The notes below the pieces were generated by a model. It did not search any database. It saw only the letters and a list, made by a program, of their open reading frames with translations, and had not been told where the DNA came from. Of a stretch of DNA of 64,000 nucleotides, positions 25,928 through 34,658 are shown piece after piece. Location: contig NZ_JAMXBJ010000050.1 in NCBI RefSeq assembly GCF_023913755.1, positions 310,001 to 374,000 on the forward strand. The letters run 5' to 3'. Positions within the stretch are counted from its first letter, which is position 1, and every line of letters starts with the position of its first letter. Made by a program: the position numbers and the translations under genes. This stretch comes from Pseudarthrobacter cellobiosi (GTDB lineage Bacteria > Actinomycetota > Actinomycetes > Actinomycetales > Micrococcaceae).

Positions 25928-26728
25928 CTAGGCGGCCGCAGTGGCCACCGGGCCGTTCCACACCTGCGGCAGGCCTTCGGGACCGGAGCCTGCCTCCGTC
26001 ACCTCATCGACGATTTCTTTGAGCACGCGCGAAGCGTATTTCTCCCCCACCCAAAGGTGTTTGGCGCCGTCGACACCCACCACCCGGGCCTGCGGCACCA
26101 AGCTGAAACGTTCAGCGGCGGCGGCGGGCTGCAGGTAGTCGTCATGCTCTGGCACGAGGACGGTGAGCGGCTTGGCGGAGTCCGCCCAGAGGCGCAGGTG
26201 GGCGTCGGTGGCGCGGTGCAGCGGAGGCGACAGCAGGACGGCACCTTCAATCTGGCTCGCCACCGGCTCAACGGCACCGTACATCAGCGCCAGTTCGGTG
26301 CCGAAGGACCAGCCCACAAGCCAGCGGTTGGGCAGTTGGCGTTCGACGGCGAAACGTACCGCCGCCTCAACGTCCTGCCGCTCGCCGATCCCCTCTTCGA
26401 AGGAACCTGCGCTGGTTCCCCGCGGCGACTCCGTCCCGCGCGTGTTGAAACGAAGCACAGCCACGCCGGCCAGGGCCGGAAGCCGGTAGGACGCCTTGCG
26501 GTACACGTGCGAGTCCATAAAACCGCCGTGCGTCGGAAGCGGATGCAGGGTGATCAACGTCGCCGTGATCTGGCCGGACTCGGGCAGCGCCAGCTCCCCC
26601 ACCAGCGTGTGGCCATCTTCGGTGCGGAGCTCGATGTTCTCGCGCCGGGCCGGCAGCACCGTTGACGCGCGGATGGGTGCGGGCCCTGTTGGCCGGCTGA
26701 ATTCGTACGACGCGGGATCAAAAGTCAT
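25928..26728 (-). CDS. Alpha/beta hydrolase (Tex30/KANL3-like)
   Basis: A 266-residue soluble hydrolase. The nucleophile elbow is GWSFG near residue 145, the oxyanion region LHPLPTHGG is near residue 68, the acid is in LVPEHDDYL and the catalytic His in GAKHLWVG. The layout fits the small KANL3/Tex30-like dienelactone-hydrolase relatives. Substrate unknown. Start at 26728 is supported by TAAGCT seven bases upstream. Confidence 0.85.
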   Translation of the reverse strand: MTFDPASYEFSRPTGPAPIRASTVLPARRENIELRTEDGHTLVGELALPESGQITATLITLHPLPTHGGFMDSHVYRKASYRLPALAGVAVLRFNTRGTESPRGTSAGSFEEGIGERQDVEAAVRFAVERQLPNRWLVGWSFGTELALMYGAVEPVASQIEGAVLLSPPLHRATDAHLRLWADSAKPLTVLVPEHDDYLQPAAAAERFSLVPQARVVGVDGAKHLWVGEKYASRVLKEIVDEVTEAGSGPEGLPQVWNGPVATAAA

Positions 26729-26735
26729 GCCTGCC

Positions 26736-26741
26736 AGCTTA
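26736..26741 (-). promoter_or_regulatory. -10 hexamer of a leaderless alpha/beta hydrolase start
   Basis: TAAGCT on the minus strand, seven bases before the ATG at 26728. Confidence 0.5.
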
Positions 26742-26807
26742 GCGACTCCCGGCGTCCGCAGGCGCAGCGCGCTGGCTCTTAACGCGGCTTCTCCGGGGCG
26801 TCGGCTG

Positions 26808-27164
26808 TCAGCGGTAACGGTACGTCCGGGACAGCCAGCAGTTGGTGTGCCAGTGGCGGCGCTCAGCCAGGCCTGCGGCCGCACCGAATATGTGATCGTC
26901 CTTCCAGACCACCAGGTGGGCGATGCCGGGGACCACAGCGGTGGAACAGCCGGGGCAAATGTAGGTCTTTTCCGCGTTCCTGGCGGTCATCGTCCTGACC
27001 GTCCACTCGCCGTCGGGCGCGCTTTCCCGGCGGGCGATTCCAGCCCGCGCCCGCTCCAAATCCAACTCCGGAACGTCGCCGTTGCCCTTCTTGCCTACTG
27101 GCTTTCCGCCAGCTATGCCCGGCTTTCCGGAGGCAGGGCGGCGGGGACGGTTGGAACGCGGCAT
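26808..27164 (-). CDS. Small zinc-ribbon-like actinobacterial protein
   Basis: A 118-residue protein of unknown function. The first 45 residues are basic and low-complexity (Arg/Pro/Gly/Lys). The remainder holds ICPGC, then AHLVVWKDDH and RRHWHTNCW, giving Cys and His ligands for a possible zinc site. Similar proteins are often labelled ATP/GTP-binding without evidence, and no P-loop is present here. It diverges from nucS, with 37 bases between the start codons. Confidence 0.75.
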   Translation of the reverse strand: MPRSNRPRRPASGKPGIAGGKPVGKKGNGDVPELDLERARAGIARRESAPDGEWTVRTMTARNAEKTYICPGCSTAVVPGIAHLVVWKDDHIFGAAAGLAERRHWHTNCWLSRTYRYR

Positions 27165-27188
27165 GCCTCCATTCTGCCCCAGCCCCGG

Positions 27189-27194
27189 TAGTGT
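27189..27194 (+). promoter_or_regulatory. -10 hexamer of a leaderless nucS start
   Basis: TAGTGT followed by seven bases and the GTG at 27202. It selects this start over the GTG at 27193. Confidence 0.55.
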
Positions 27195-27201
27195 GTACGG
27201 C

Positions 27202-27897
27202 GTGCGACTTGTCATAGCCCGATGTTCAGTTGATTATGTTGGCCGGCTCAAAGCCCATCTCCCCCTTGCCACCAGGCTCCTGCTGGTCAAGGCCGACGGC
27301 TCGGTGCTGGTTCATTCCGACGGCGGCTCCTATAAGCCGCTGAACTGGATGAGCCCGCCTGCCACCCTGCGGGTGTCCTCGCCGGAGGACATTGACCTGG
27401 AGCTTGGCGTCACGGAACAGTGGACGGTCCAGTCCGCCAAGACCGATGACCGCCTGATCATCAACATCCACGAGCAGCTGCACGAGTCCTCCCACGACCT
27501 TGGGGTGGACCCCGGTCTCATCAAGGACGGCGTCGAAGCCGACCTCCAGCGCCTGCTTGCCGATCAGATCGAGACCCTGGGTTCAGGCTTTTCGCTCATT
27601 CGCCGCGAGTACTTCACCGCCATCGGCCCGGTGGACATCCTGGCTCGTGACGCCAGCGGAGCCACCGTGGCCATCGAGCTGAAGCGGCGGGGCGACATTG
27701 ACGGCGTGGAGCAGCTCACGCGCTACCTTGAACTCCTGAACCGCGATCCGCTGCTGGCCCCGGTCCGTGGCATCTTCGCTGCCCAGCAGATCAAGCCCCA
27801 GGCCAAGGTGCTGGCCAACGACCGCGGCATCGACTGCATCACGCTGGACTACGACGCCATGCGCGGCGTGGACGACAGCGACTCCCGGCTTTTCTAA
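27202..27897 (+). CDS. nucS: Endonuclease NucS/EndoMS
   Basis: Mismatch-specific endonuclease that replaces MutS/MutL repair in many Actinobacteria and archaea. The 231 residues begin RLVIARCSVDYVGRL (N-terminal DNA-binding domain). The nuclease core GPVDILARD and VAIELKRRGDIDGVEQLTRY supplies the Asp, Glu and Lys of the active site. The C-terminus ends in DSRLF, resembling the sliding-clamp binding tail known for NucS. Confidence 0.95.
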   Translation: MRLVIARCSVDYVGRLKAHLPLATRLLLVKADGSVLVHSDGGSYKPLNWMSPPATLRVSSPEDIDLELGVTEQWTVQSAKTDDRLIINIHEQLHESSHDLGVDPGLIKDGVEADLQRLLADQIETLGSGFSLIRREYFTAIGPVDILARDASGATVAIELKRRGDIDGVEQLTRYLELLNRDPLLAPVRGIFAAQQIKPQAKVLANDRGIDCITLDYDAMRGVDDSDSRLF

Positions 27898-28191
27898 CGC
27901 TGGTATCCGCTCCGGTGACGCCTGCGGCCCCCTGACAAGGGGATTCATCCGGTTTTTCGGCGAAATTTGCCGTATTGGCCGTTCAGAGGCGTTGACCTGA
28001 CGGAATCGGCATGAAATTCTTAGACCAGTCTTTGTGTAGGTGTTTTTTCATGCTCGCAAGACATGTTGCGAGCGCGAAGCTCCTGCAGCGCAGGTTCCCA
28101 GGAACGGCATTGAAGGATTCTTCTCGCGGAGTGACCGAGTCCGGCACGAGGTGTGCCGGACTTAGACAAGTTCCATAATGAGGAGAAATAA
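27898..28191 (+). promoter_or_regulatory. cspA promoter and hairpin-rich 5' leader
   Basis: This 294-base gap has no gene. A possible -35 TTGACC lies at 27992-27997 with only a weak -10 near 28015. The likely leader holds an 8-bp stem GCTCGCAA/TTGCGAGC (28052-28059 with 28066-28073) and short stems around 28082-28105. A 10-bp stem AGTCCGGCAC/GTGCCGGACT (28138-28147 with 28153-28162) follows. AGGAG at 28181-28185 is a good ribosome site six bases before the ATG. Long structured leaders are known in cold-shock mRNAs. Confidence 0.55.
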
Positions 28192-28395
28192 ATGGCACAG
28201 GGAACCGTCAAGTGGTTCAACGCTGAAAAGGGCTTCGGCTTCATCACCCCGGATGACTCCGATGGCGATGTCTTCGTTCACTACTCGGAAATCCAGACCG
28301 GTGGCTTCAAGACCCTCGACGAGAACCAGCGCGTTCAGTTCGAAATCGGTCAGGGTGCCAAGGGCCCCCAGGCTACCGGCGTAACGCTGGTCTAG
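28192..28395 (+). CDS. cspA: Cold-shock protein CspA family
   Basis: A 67-residue single-stranded nucleic acid binding protein and RNA chaperone. It is one cold-shock domain with RNP1 KGFGFI at 16-21 and RNP2 VFVHY at 30-34. The sequence MAQGTVKWFNAEKGFGFI is nearly invariant in the family. A strong AGGAG precedes the start, unlike many neighbours that appear leaderless, and a clear terminator follows. Confidence 0.96.
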   Translation: MAQGTVKWFNAEKGFGFITPDDSDGDVFVHYSEIQTGGFKTLDENQRVQFEIGQGAKGPQATGVTLV

Positions 28396-28437
28396 TCCCC
28401 CGCCCGGCGGCCGCCATCTGCGTGGCCTCCAGCGAAG

Positions 28438-28475
28438 AAAAGATCCCCGGCATCCGTGCCGGGGGTCTTTTCTTT
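28438..28475. terminator. Bidirectional hairpin terminator after cspA
   Basis: A 15-bp stem (28438-28452 with 28457-28471, one G-T pair, loop TCCG), A-rich on the left and followed by TTTTCTTT. It serves cspA and probably also the aminoacyl-lipid synthase operon coming from the right. Confidence 0.85.
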
Positions 28476-28537
28476 GTCCGCAATGTCTTTGTCCACCGTG
28501 ACTTTCCAGTCGCAAATCGTTCGTGCCGCTGTGAGGA

Positions 28538-31096
28538 TCAGCTTCCCTGGCCAACCAGGTCCCGGACCAGCCGGGCCCCCTGCCGCAGCGAAAGGCCGGG
28601 CAAATAGGCCCGCGTGAGCGCCCGTCCGATCGCCGGCAGCTGCAGAGGATCCTGGTAATACAGGTAAAGTGCCCGGTACTCGGGTTTGAAGCGTGATTTG
28701 AAAGCCGCCAGGGACCGGAATCCGTAGACCGGTTCGAGGGCGTGGCCCACCACATCGAGGATGCGGACAAGGTTCTCTGCGGGCACCGGCTCCCCCGGCG
28801 TTTCGTCGCCGGGCCGGCTGGCGAGCGGGGACCCGGAGAGCGAGATCACCTCCACGGATTCGCGCAACTCCAGGACCGCCGAAGCAATGAGGAACTCCAT
28901 CACCCCGGGAAATCCGTCAGCACCCCGGCGCATAACGTCCAGTGTGCGGCTGACCAGCGTCCCGCCGTCGTAAACGGGCAACCAACTGGTCACCCCGTGC
29001 ACGTGGCCGTCGCCATCCACGGCCAGGCAGCACAGCACTTCGTCGTCCATCAGCTCATCCATGCCGCCGAGCGTGAATCCCATTTCCGGAACTGATTTTC
29101 CTGCCGCCCATTCCTCCGACACTTCGCTGAGCCGGGCACGCAGGGCGGACGGAAGCCCGTGGTACGTACCCCAGACGGCCTTGACGCCCATCTTGGCGGC
29201 GCGGTTCCGCGCAGTCCTGACGTTCTGCCATTCCTTGCCCGTGAATTCAAGTTGCCGGACGGACAGCCTGGTCTCCTGCGCCACTGACACGCGCTGGAAG
29301 CCCCGGTCCTGCAGGAGGGGCCACAGCGTGTCATCGCACGAGTAGAAGGCCGGGATGAGCGCGCGGTTGCCGCAGTAGGAAAGAAACCCTTCGGCGGTCC
29401 GCTGACGGGAGTCGGCCGCACCGAAGGGGCCGGCCAACGTCAGGGCGACACTGCCATGCAGCTGGTAGGCGATGGCGCCGCGTCCATCCGGGCTGAACCA
29501 GTACCGGTTGGGCTCCCAGAGGGCCATCCACGACAGTGAATCGCCGCCCTCATGCAACAGCTTCCGGGCCGCGGCCCTGTCGTCGTGGCCCGAATCGCTG
29601 CCATGGTGCCGGCCCAGGAGCACGGACCAGACGCCCGCCAACGCAACAAGCCAGAAGACCGGTCCGGAATAGCCAAAGATCAGGGACTCGATGCCGTCCC
29701 GTTCAGCAAAAACCCGGTGGTAGAGATTCGGCAGTGGAACCGGCAGATACTGCCTGGACAGTTCGGCCAGCAAGCCCAGCAGGCCGCCGTCGCGCGTCAT
29801 TCCCCCAGCGGCAAACCAGGCCAGGGCGTAGCTCCCGGCCAGGAGGAGCCAGACGCCAACGACCACCGCCAAGAGCCGACGGCGGGCGGCAGGGATCGTC
29901 TCGACGCGGAACTGGCGGCGGTTAGCCCAGAGCAGGACCGCCAGCAGCAGTGGGACGATCACCAAAGGCAGGATGTGGGCAAAACCTGAACCCATGGCGG
30001 CTGTGTGCGGCCGCGCGGGATAGTGCGGGATCAGCGCGAACAGGGCCAGGTAGACGGCGGCCATCGCCGTGACGGCCAGCTGAAGGGCCAATGTGATGCG
30101 CAGTGCCATGCGGCGGCCGCGGCGCATTCCGTCAGCACAGATGAGGAGCAGAACCACCGGCACTACTGCCAGGGCGAGGCCAAAGGGTCCGGCGAAGCCC
30201 GTCCGCCCCACCTCCAGGCAGGATGCCTCCACTGTTGCTCCACAGTTTGCTTCGAGCTGACCCAATGTGGGCATGGGGTTCAACACCACGTCCCGGAGCA
30301 GCGCAAGCGGGCCGGTGGGCGTCCGGGCAACAGCGGTAAGAATGGGTCCCACCGCAAACACGGCCACCGTGAGGGCGAGCAGGTTCCTGGTTTCCCTGCC
30401 GCTTGAGCGGGCCGGATGAAGCTGGCCGTGGTCGCCCTGGTTCCACCAGCTGGCTGCGAGACCCACCGCTGCACCTACCAGGCCGATGACGGTCTCGGCA
30501 TGCCCCACATACAGGACCAGCAGGAGCGACACCGAGAGCAGCGCCGTCCGCAACCGGCGCCGCCACAGAACAGGGATCCTGCCGCTCGCGGCCAGCGACG
30601 CCGCAAGGATAGCGGCGTAGGGACCGATCAGGCTGTTGTCGGCCATCAGCCCCAGCCAGCCGTCTCCCGCATACCTCGCCAACTGGGTCAGGAGCAGGAA
30701 GACTGTGACAGCAACAAACTGGCCACCGACGAAAAACGCCGCAGTCTGAAGGGGCCCAAGGTTCCTCTCGGCCAGGCCCAGCAGCAGCAGGATCATCAGG
30801 GACGCCACCAGGTAGGCCAGCGGGTTCGTGGCAAAGAACAGTGACGTCACCAGTGCCCACCAGTTGCCGGCCTTCAGACCAGGGGCGCTGACGCCTGCGA
30901 GGGATAGAAGCTCTTCCGGCGGTCCGCTGAGGAAGCTGCCGGTTGCCGCCCCGACCAACAGGAAAATGCCGAGGATGCTGAGGGTCAGTGGCACCGACCG
31001 CAGGTAGCCCCGCATTCTTCGGCCAACCGGAAACAGGACGGCTGACCAGAGCAGGGCCGGCGCACGGGATTCGCCAGCTTCCCTCATTTCGCCCAC
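28538..31096 (-). CDS. MprF-like aminoacyl-lipid synthase: rhomboid-like membrane domain plus DUF2156
   Basis: An 852-residue membrane enzyme. The C-terminal 320 residues match the DUF2156 domain of lysyl/alanyl-phosphatidylglycerol synthases, with SLSWMALWEPNRYWF and GDGHVHGVTSWLPVY. That domain moves an amino acid from aminoacyl-tRNA to a lipid. The N-terminal 230 residues have a rhomboid-like pattern (GNWWALVTSLFFATNPLAYL, LGLAERNLG) but the GxSx nucleophile position reads IGPYAAIL, so protease activity is unlikely. Several more membrane segments link the two. The ATG at 31096 overlaps the esterase gene by 13 bases, making an operon. Confidence 0.82.
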   Translation of the reverse strand: MGEMREAGESRAPALLWSAVLFPVGRRMRGYLRSVPLTLSILGIFLLVGAATGSFLSGPPEELLSLAGVSAPGLKAGNWWALVTSLFFATNPLAYLVASLMILLLLGLAERNLGPLQTAAFFVGGQFVAVTVFLLLTQLARYAGDGWLGLMADNSLIGPYAAILAASLAASGRIPVLWRRRLRTALLSVSLLLVLYVGHAETVIGLVGAAVGLAASWWNQGDHGQLHPARSSGRETRNLLALTVAVFAVGPILTAVARTPTGPLALLRDVVLNPMPTLGQLEANCGATVEASCLEVGRTGFAGPFGLALAVVPVVLLLICADGMRRGRRMALRITLALQLAVTAMAAVYLALFALIPHYPARPHTAAMGSGFAHILPLVIVPLLLAVLLWANRRQFRVETIPAARRRLLAVVVGVWLLLAGSYALAWFAAGGMTRDGGLLGLLAELSRQYLPVPLPNLYHRVFAERDGIESLIFGYSGPVFWLVALAGVWSVLLGRHHGSDSGHDDRAAARKLLHEGGDSLSWMALWEPNRYWFSPDGRGAIAYQLHGSVALTLAGPFGAADSRQRTAEGFLSYCGNRALIPAFYSCDDTLWPLLQDRGFQRVSVAQETRLSVRQLEFTGKEWQNVRTARNRAAKMGVKAVWGTYHGLPSALRARLSEVSEEWAAGKSVPEMGFTLGGMDELMDDEVLCCLAVDGDGHVHGVTSWLPVYDGGTLVSRTLDVMRRGADGFPGVMEFLIASAVLELRESVEVISLSGSPLASRPGDETPGEPVPAENLVRILDVVGHALEPVYGFRSLAAFKSRFKPEYRALYLYYQDPLQLPAIGRALTRAYLPGLSLRQGARLVRDLVGQGS

Positions 31097-32391
31097 CCCC
31101 AGTGAGCAGCCAGCAGCTCAAGCCCGTTGTCCATGCCGGGAGTCAGCACATCCCACGAATGGCCGGTGTGAGCCACCACGTCCGAGCCCACGGTGAGACC
31201 TGCCCCGCGGGCCGCCGCCTCAAGGGTCCGCAGATTTGCGACGAACTCCGCATCTGTGGCCCCGGCCGCGAAATACGCCACGCTGCCAGGATATTTGCGC
31301 TCCTTCAACAGCGTCAGCGGTATCTGGGCATCAAAGGCAGCAGTGTCGCCGTGGAAGGCCGCATCAACCGTTTTCTGGCGTTCCTTGGCCAGCGCAGGCT
31401 CGCTCTCGCTGGAAAAGGCGAGAACACCCGTGTACAGCTCCGGGTGGCGGGTGGCCATCTGAACTGCGCAGGTGCCACCAAAACTGAAACCGCCGATGGC
31501 CCATTGCCGGTGGTCGGAGTCCACGTCCAACGTTCCGGAGATCCATGCCGGTACGTCCACTGCGAGGTAAGTGTCTGCCTGGGCGATGGCGCTGTCCATG
31601 CAGAGATTGTTCGCTGACTGGTTGCCGTTGGGATCAACCACCACAACAACAGGCGCCACTCCCCCATGCCGGGCGGCGAAACTGTCCATGCGTGCCGGGA
31701 GCGACCCGCCGGTCAACCAGTCGGCAGGGCCGCCGGGCTGGCCGGGCACCAGAACCAGGACCGGAAGGCTGGGACGGTTCGAAGCAAAGTAGGCCGGTGG
31801 CAGGTAGATGTACGAGTCGCGTGCCTGGAGGCCCGAGGACGTTCCTGGAATGGATGCGGTGCGAACAACGCCGTCGGCAGGGATCTCATTGGAGGGTTTC
31901 CATCCGTCCAGGGGCGTGGCAGGGCTGTCCGGCTGGCGCATCAGCTCCTGTTCCAGGGCCGGGATGCGGCTCAGCGCCGTTCCTGTCAGGTCCGCAACTG
32001 TCCGGTTGAGGCCGAAATACGCGTTGATCTGAACCGCAGCCAGCAACACCACGGCCAGGAGGGCGAGCACATCCAGCGCACGGCGGCGCCACGACGCCGT
32101 GGGGAGCCGGAGCAATACCAGCAGGAGGGCGGCCACGGCCGGGAGCACCCAGGCCAGGACGTCGAACGGCAGTTCTTCGGGGAAGGCAGAGGCCCAATAG
32201 ATAAGGATCCAATGGACCAGGAGCACCACGGCGGCGGCTGCGGCAACAGCCGCGGCAACACTGAGGAACCAGCGGCGGGGGCCAAGGGCGCGCGGAGGCC
32301 AGATCAGGGACAGAGCCGCGGCGGCACCAAGGACCCAAGCGGCCCAGTACACCGGTCCGTCGGTCAACCGGATGTCAGCAATCCAGTCCAC
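31084..32391 (-). CDS. Membrane-anchored esterase (alpha/beta fold, EsteraseD-like)
   Basis: A 435-residue protein. The first 140 residues contain four hydrophobic segments; the rest is an esterase/mycolyltransferase-like domain with nucleophile GGFSFGGT, acid in AAGATDAEF and His in AHTGHSWD. The GTG at 32391, six bases past the DUF2550 stop, gives this start. The start at 32463 would add 24 residues encoded inside the DUF2550 gene. It overlaps the aminoacyl-lipid synthase gene. Esterases of this kind next to aminoacyl-lipid synthases can remove the amino acid from the lipid. Confidence 0.82.
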   Translation of the reverse strand: MDWIADIRLTDGPVYWAAWVLGAAAALSLIWPPRALGPRRWFLSVAAAVAAAAAVVLLVHWILIYWASAFPEELPFDVLAWVLPAVAALLLVLLRLPTASWRRRALDVLALLAVVLLAAVQINAYFGLNRTVADLTGTALSRIPALEQELMRQPDSPATPLDGWKPSNEIPADGVVRTASIPGTSSGLQARDSYIYLPPAYFASNRPSLPVLVLVPGQPGGPADWLTGGSLPARMDSFAARHGGVAPVVVVVDPNGNQSANNLCMDSAIAQADTYLAVDVPAWISGTLDVDSDHRQWAIGGFSFGGTCAVQMATRHPELYTGVLAFSSESEPALAKERQKTVDAAFHGDTAAFDAQIPLTLLKERKYPGSVAYFAAGATDAEFVANLRTLEAAARGAGLTVGSDVVAHTGHSWDVLTPGMDNGLELLAAHWGWAK

Positions 32392-32395
32392 GTGG

Positions 32396-32827
32396 CTAGC
32401 GCCAGGTACCCACGCCGATGACCGGCCCGGCTTCCAGCCAGGAGGACAGCCCCGTGTACGCATCGAATTTCATGGCCAGCCGCAAATCCTGGCCTTCGTA
32501 CCGCAGTTCAACAATCACGACGTCGGGCTGGACCTTCACGGCCTCGGCCTCGGTGGGCTTGCGGCGGCCCAGCAGCTCCAGGGAGCTGCGCTTGAACTTA
32601 TGTTTGGGACGCACATTCAGGGACAGCAGGCGGAACCATTCAAGGTCGTTGTCCTGATAACGACAAACCCCCATCTGCCAGCTGTTTCCAGCAACGCAAA
32701 TGGAGGCGTCCACTGTGCCAAGGGCGCGCCGCAGATTGAAGCGGCGCACCCCCGAAAGGCACAGTGCGAAAATCAGCAATCCGAAAACGATTGCCAAGGC
32801 GATGAACGTAAAAGTCGGAGCGTCCAT
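32396..32827 (-). CDS. DUF2550 family membrane-anchored protein
   Basis: A 143-residue protein with one N-terminal membrane helix (FTFIALAIVFGLLIFALCL) and a cytoplasmic beta-rich domain including WFRLLSLNVRPKHKFKR. It always sits after atpC in related genomes (Rv1312 position). Function unknown. The ATG at 32827 is 10 bases past atpC; the region before it holds TAGCAC seven bases upstream, a weaker version of the leaderless hexamer. Confidence 0.88.
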   Translation of the reverse strand: MDAPTFTFIALAIVFGLLIFALCLSGVRRFNLRRALGTVDASICVAGNSWQMGVCRYQDNDLEWFRLLSLNVRPKHKFKRSSLELLGRRKPTEAEAVKVQPDVVIVELRYEGQDLRLAMKFDAYTGLSSWLEAGPVIGVGTWR

Positions 32828-32837
32828 CAAGGTCGTG

Positions 32838-33122
32838 CTAGCGGATCCCAGCAGTAGCCGCGTCACCCAGTTGGGCGTTGTCAGCAACAATCACCACGCG
32901 GTTGTTGTCGACGGAGAAGAATCCGCCGTCAACAGCCACGGCAATGCGGTTCCCGGAAACCGGCTCGATCGCCAGTTCACCTTCGGCCAGGATCGCCAGC
33001 AGGGGCGAGTGGCCGGGCAGGATTCCGATCTCACCATCGCTGGTGCGGGCCTTGACCATCTTGGCCGCTCCGGACCACACGAAGTGATCCGCTGCGACAA
33101 TCTCAACCTCAAGCTCAGCCAT
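32838..33122 (-). CDS. atpC: ATP synthase epsilon subunit
   Basis: Central-stalk subunit of F1. The 94 residues form mainly the N-terminal beta sandwich (ELEVEIVAADHFVWSG, GEIGILPGHSPLLA). The C-terminal helical hairpin of the longer bacterial form is missing, as in other Actinobacteria. The ATG at 33122 lies one base after the atpD stop. Confidence 0.95.
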   Translation of the reverse strand: MAELEVEIVAADHFVWSGAAKMVKARTSDGEIGILPGHSPLLAILAEGELAIEPVSGNRIAVAVDGGFFSVDNNRVVIVADNAQLGDAATAGIR

Positions 33123-33123
33123 A

Positions 33124-34578
33124 TTACTTGGTCTGTTCCTGGATCTTGGCCCACTGGCGCTCAACATCGTCCAGGCCGCCGACGTTGAAGAACGCCTGCT
33201 CTGCAACGTGGTCAAGGTCGCCGTCGCAGATAGCGGTGAAGCCTTCAACCGTGTCCTTGATGGTCACAGTGGAGCCCTCGACGCCGGTGAACTGCTTGGC
33301 GGTGTAGGTGTTCTGGGAGAGGAACTGCTGGATACGGCGTGCACGCGACACGACGATCTTGTCCTCTTCCGACAGTTCGTCAACACCAAGGATGGCGATG
33401 ATGTCCTGGAGTTCCTTGTTCTTCTGCAGGATCTGCTTTACACGGACAGCCGTGTTGTAGTGGTCCTGACCGATGTACTGCGGGTCCAGGATGCGGGACG
33501 TCGACGTCAGCGGGTCAACGGCCGGGTACAGACCACGGGAAGCAATTTCACGGGACAGTTCCGTGGTTGCGTCGAGGTGCGCGAAGGTCGTGGCCGGGGC
33601 CGGGTCGGTGTAGTCATCTGCGGGAACGTAGATGGCCTGCATCGAGGTGATCGAGTGGCCCTTGGTGGACGTGATGCGCTCCTGGAGGAGACCCATCTCG
33701 TCAGCCAGGTTGGGCTGGTAGCCCACGGCCGACGGCATGCGGCCGAGGAGGGTGGAAACCTCGGAGCCTGCCTGGGTGAAGCGGAAGATGTTGTCGATGA
33801 AGAGCAGCACGTCCTGGTTCTGCACATCGCGGAAGTACTCCGCCATGGTCAGGGCGGACAGTGCAACACGCAGGCGCGTTCCCGGCGGCTCATCCATCTG
33901 GCCGAATACTAGGGCGGTGTCCTTGAGGACGCCTGCCTCTTCCATTTCAACCCAGAGGTCGTTACCTTCACGGGTACGCTCGCCAACACCGGCGAATACC
34001 GAGGTACCACCGAAGTTACGGGCCACACGGGTGATCATTTCCTGGATCAGAACCGTCTTGCCCACGCCGGCGCCGCCGAAGAGGCCGATCTTTCCACCCT
34101 TGATGTACGGGGTGAGAAGGTCAATGACCTTGATGCCGGTTTCCAGCATCTCGGTGGAGCCTTCGAGCGTTGCGAAGGCCGGGGCCTTGCGGTGGATCGG
34201 CCAGTAGTCCGCAGCCTGGATCTCGGACTCGTCAACATCCAGCGGCTTGCCGAGGACGTTGAAGATGTGGCCCTTGACGCCGTCGCCGACGGGCACGGTG
34301 ATCGGAGAACCGGTGTCCACTACGTTGGTGCCGCGGACGAGTCCGTCGGTAGCCTGCAGGGCAATGGCGCGGATGAGGTTGTCGCCCAAGTGCAGGGCAA
34401 CCTCGAACGTGATGGTCTTGGTCTCACCGTTGAGGGTAATCTCCGTGGTGAGGGCGTTGTAAATCGAGGGGATTGCGTCAGCCGGGAATTCGACGTCGAC
34501 AACCGGGCCAATAACACGTGCAATACGGCCGGTCGCACCGGACGTTGCGGCTACGTGTTCGGTAGCAGTGGCAGTCAT
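33124..34578 (-). CDS. atpD: ATP synthase beta subunit
   Basis: Catalytic subunit of F1. Walker A GGAGVGKTVL is near residue 163, and GERTREGNDLW, ALTMAEYFRD and the DELSEEDK stretch are conserved. Length 484 from the ATG at 34578. Start MTATATEH is preferred over a frame three codons longer. Confidence 0.98.
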   Translation of the reverse strand: MTATATEHVAATSGATGRIARVIGPVVDVEFPADAIPSIYNALTTEITLNGETKTITFEVALHLGDNLIRAIALQATDGLVRGTNVVDTGSPITVPVGDGVKGHIFNVLGKPLDVDESEIQAADYWPIHRKAPAFATLEGSTEMLETGIKVIDLLTPYIKGGKIGLFGGAGVGKTVLIQEMITRVARNFGGTSVFAGVGERTREGNDLWVEMEEAGVLKDTALVFGQMDEPPGTRLRVALSALTMAEYFRDVQNQDVLLFIDNIFRFTQAGSEVSTLLGRMPSAVGYQPNLADEMGLLQERITSTKGHSITSMQAIYVPADDYTDPAPATTFAHLDATTELSREIASRGLYPAVDPLTSTSRILDPQYIGQDHYNTAVRVKQILQKNKELQDIIAILGVDELSEEDKIVVSRARRIQQFLSQNTYTAKQFTGVEGSTVTIKDTVEGFTAICDGDLDHVAEQAFFNVGGLDDVERQWAKIQEQTK

Positions 34579-34658
34579 CTCTCTCACTTCACTCAGTAGA
34601 TGGCGTGGGGTTTAAGTTTGTTCTTTAGTGCAGGTACAGCTGGACCGGACCGTGCAGG

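Noticed and set aside
24378..25961. A 527-codon open frame on the minus strand opposite the AI-2E gene
   Set aside because: Composition is His/Gln/Asp-rich with no recognisable domain. The opposite frame encodes a clear transporter, so this is a high-GC shadow.
27922..27945. CCCC...GGGG hairpin after nucS as a terminator
   Set aside because: The stem is only four pairs with no T-run, and its position matters little; left out for lack of support.
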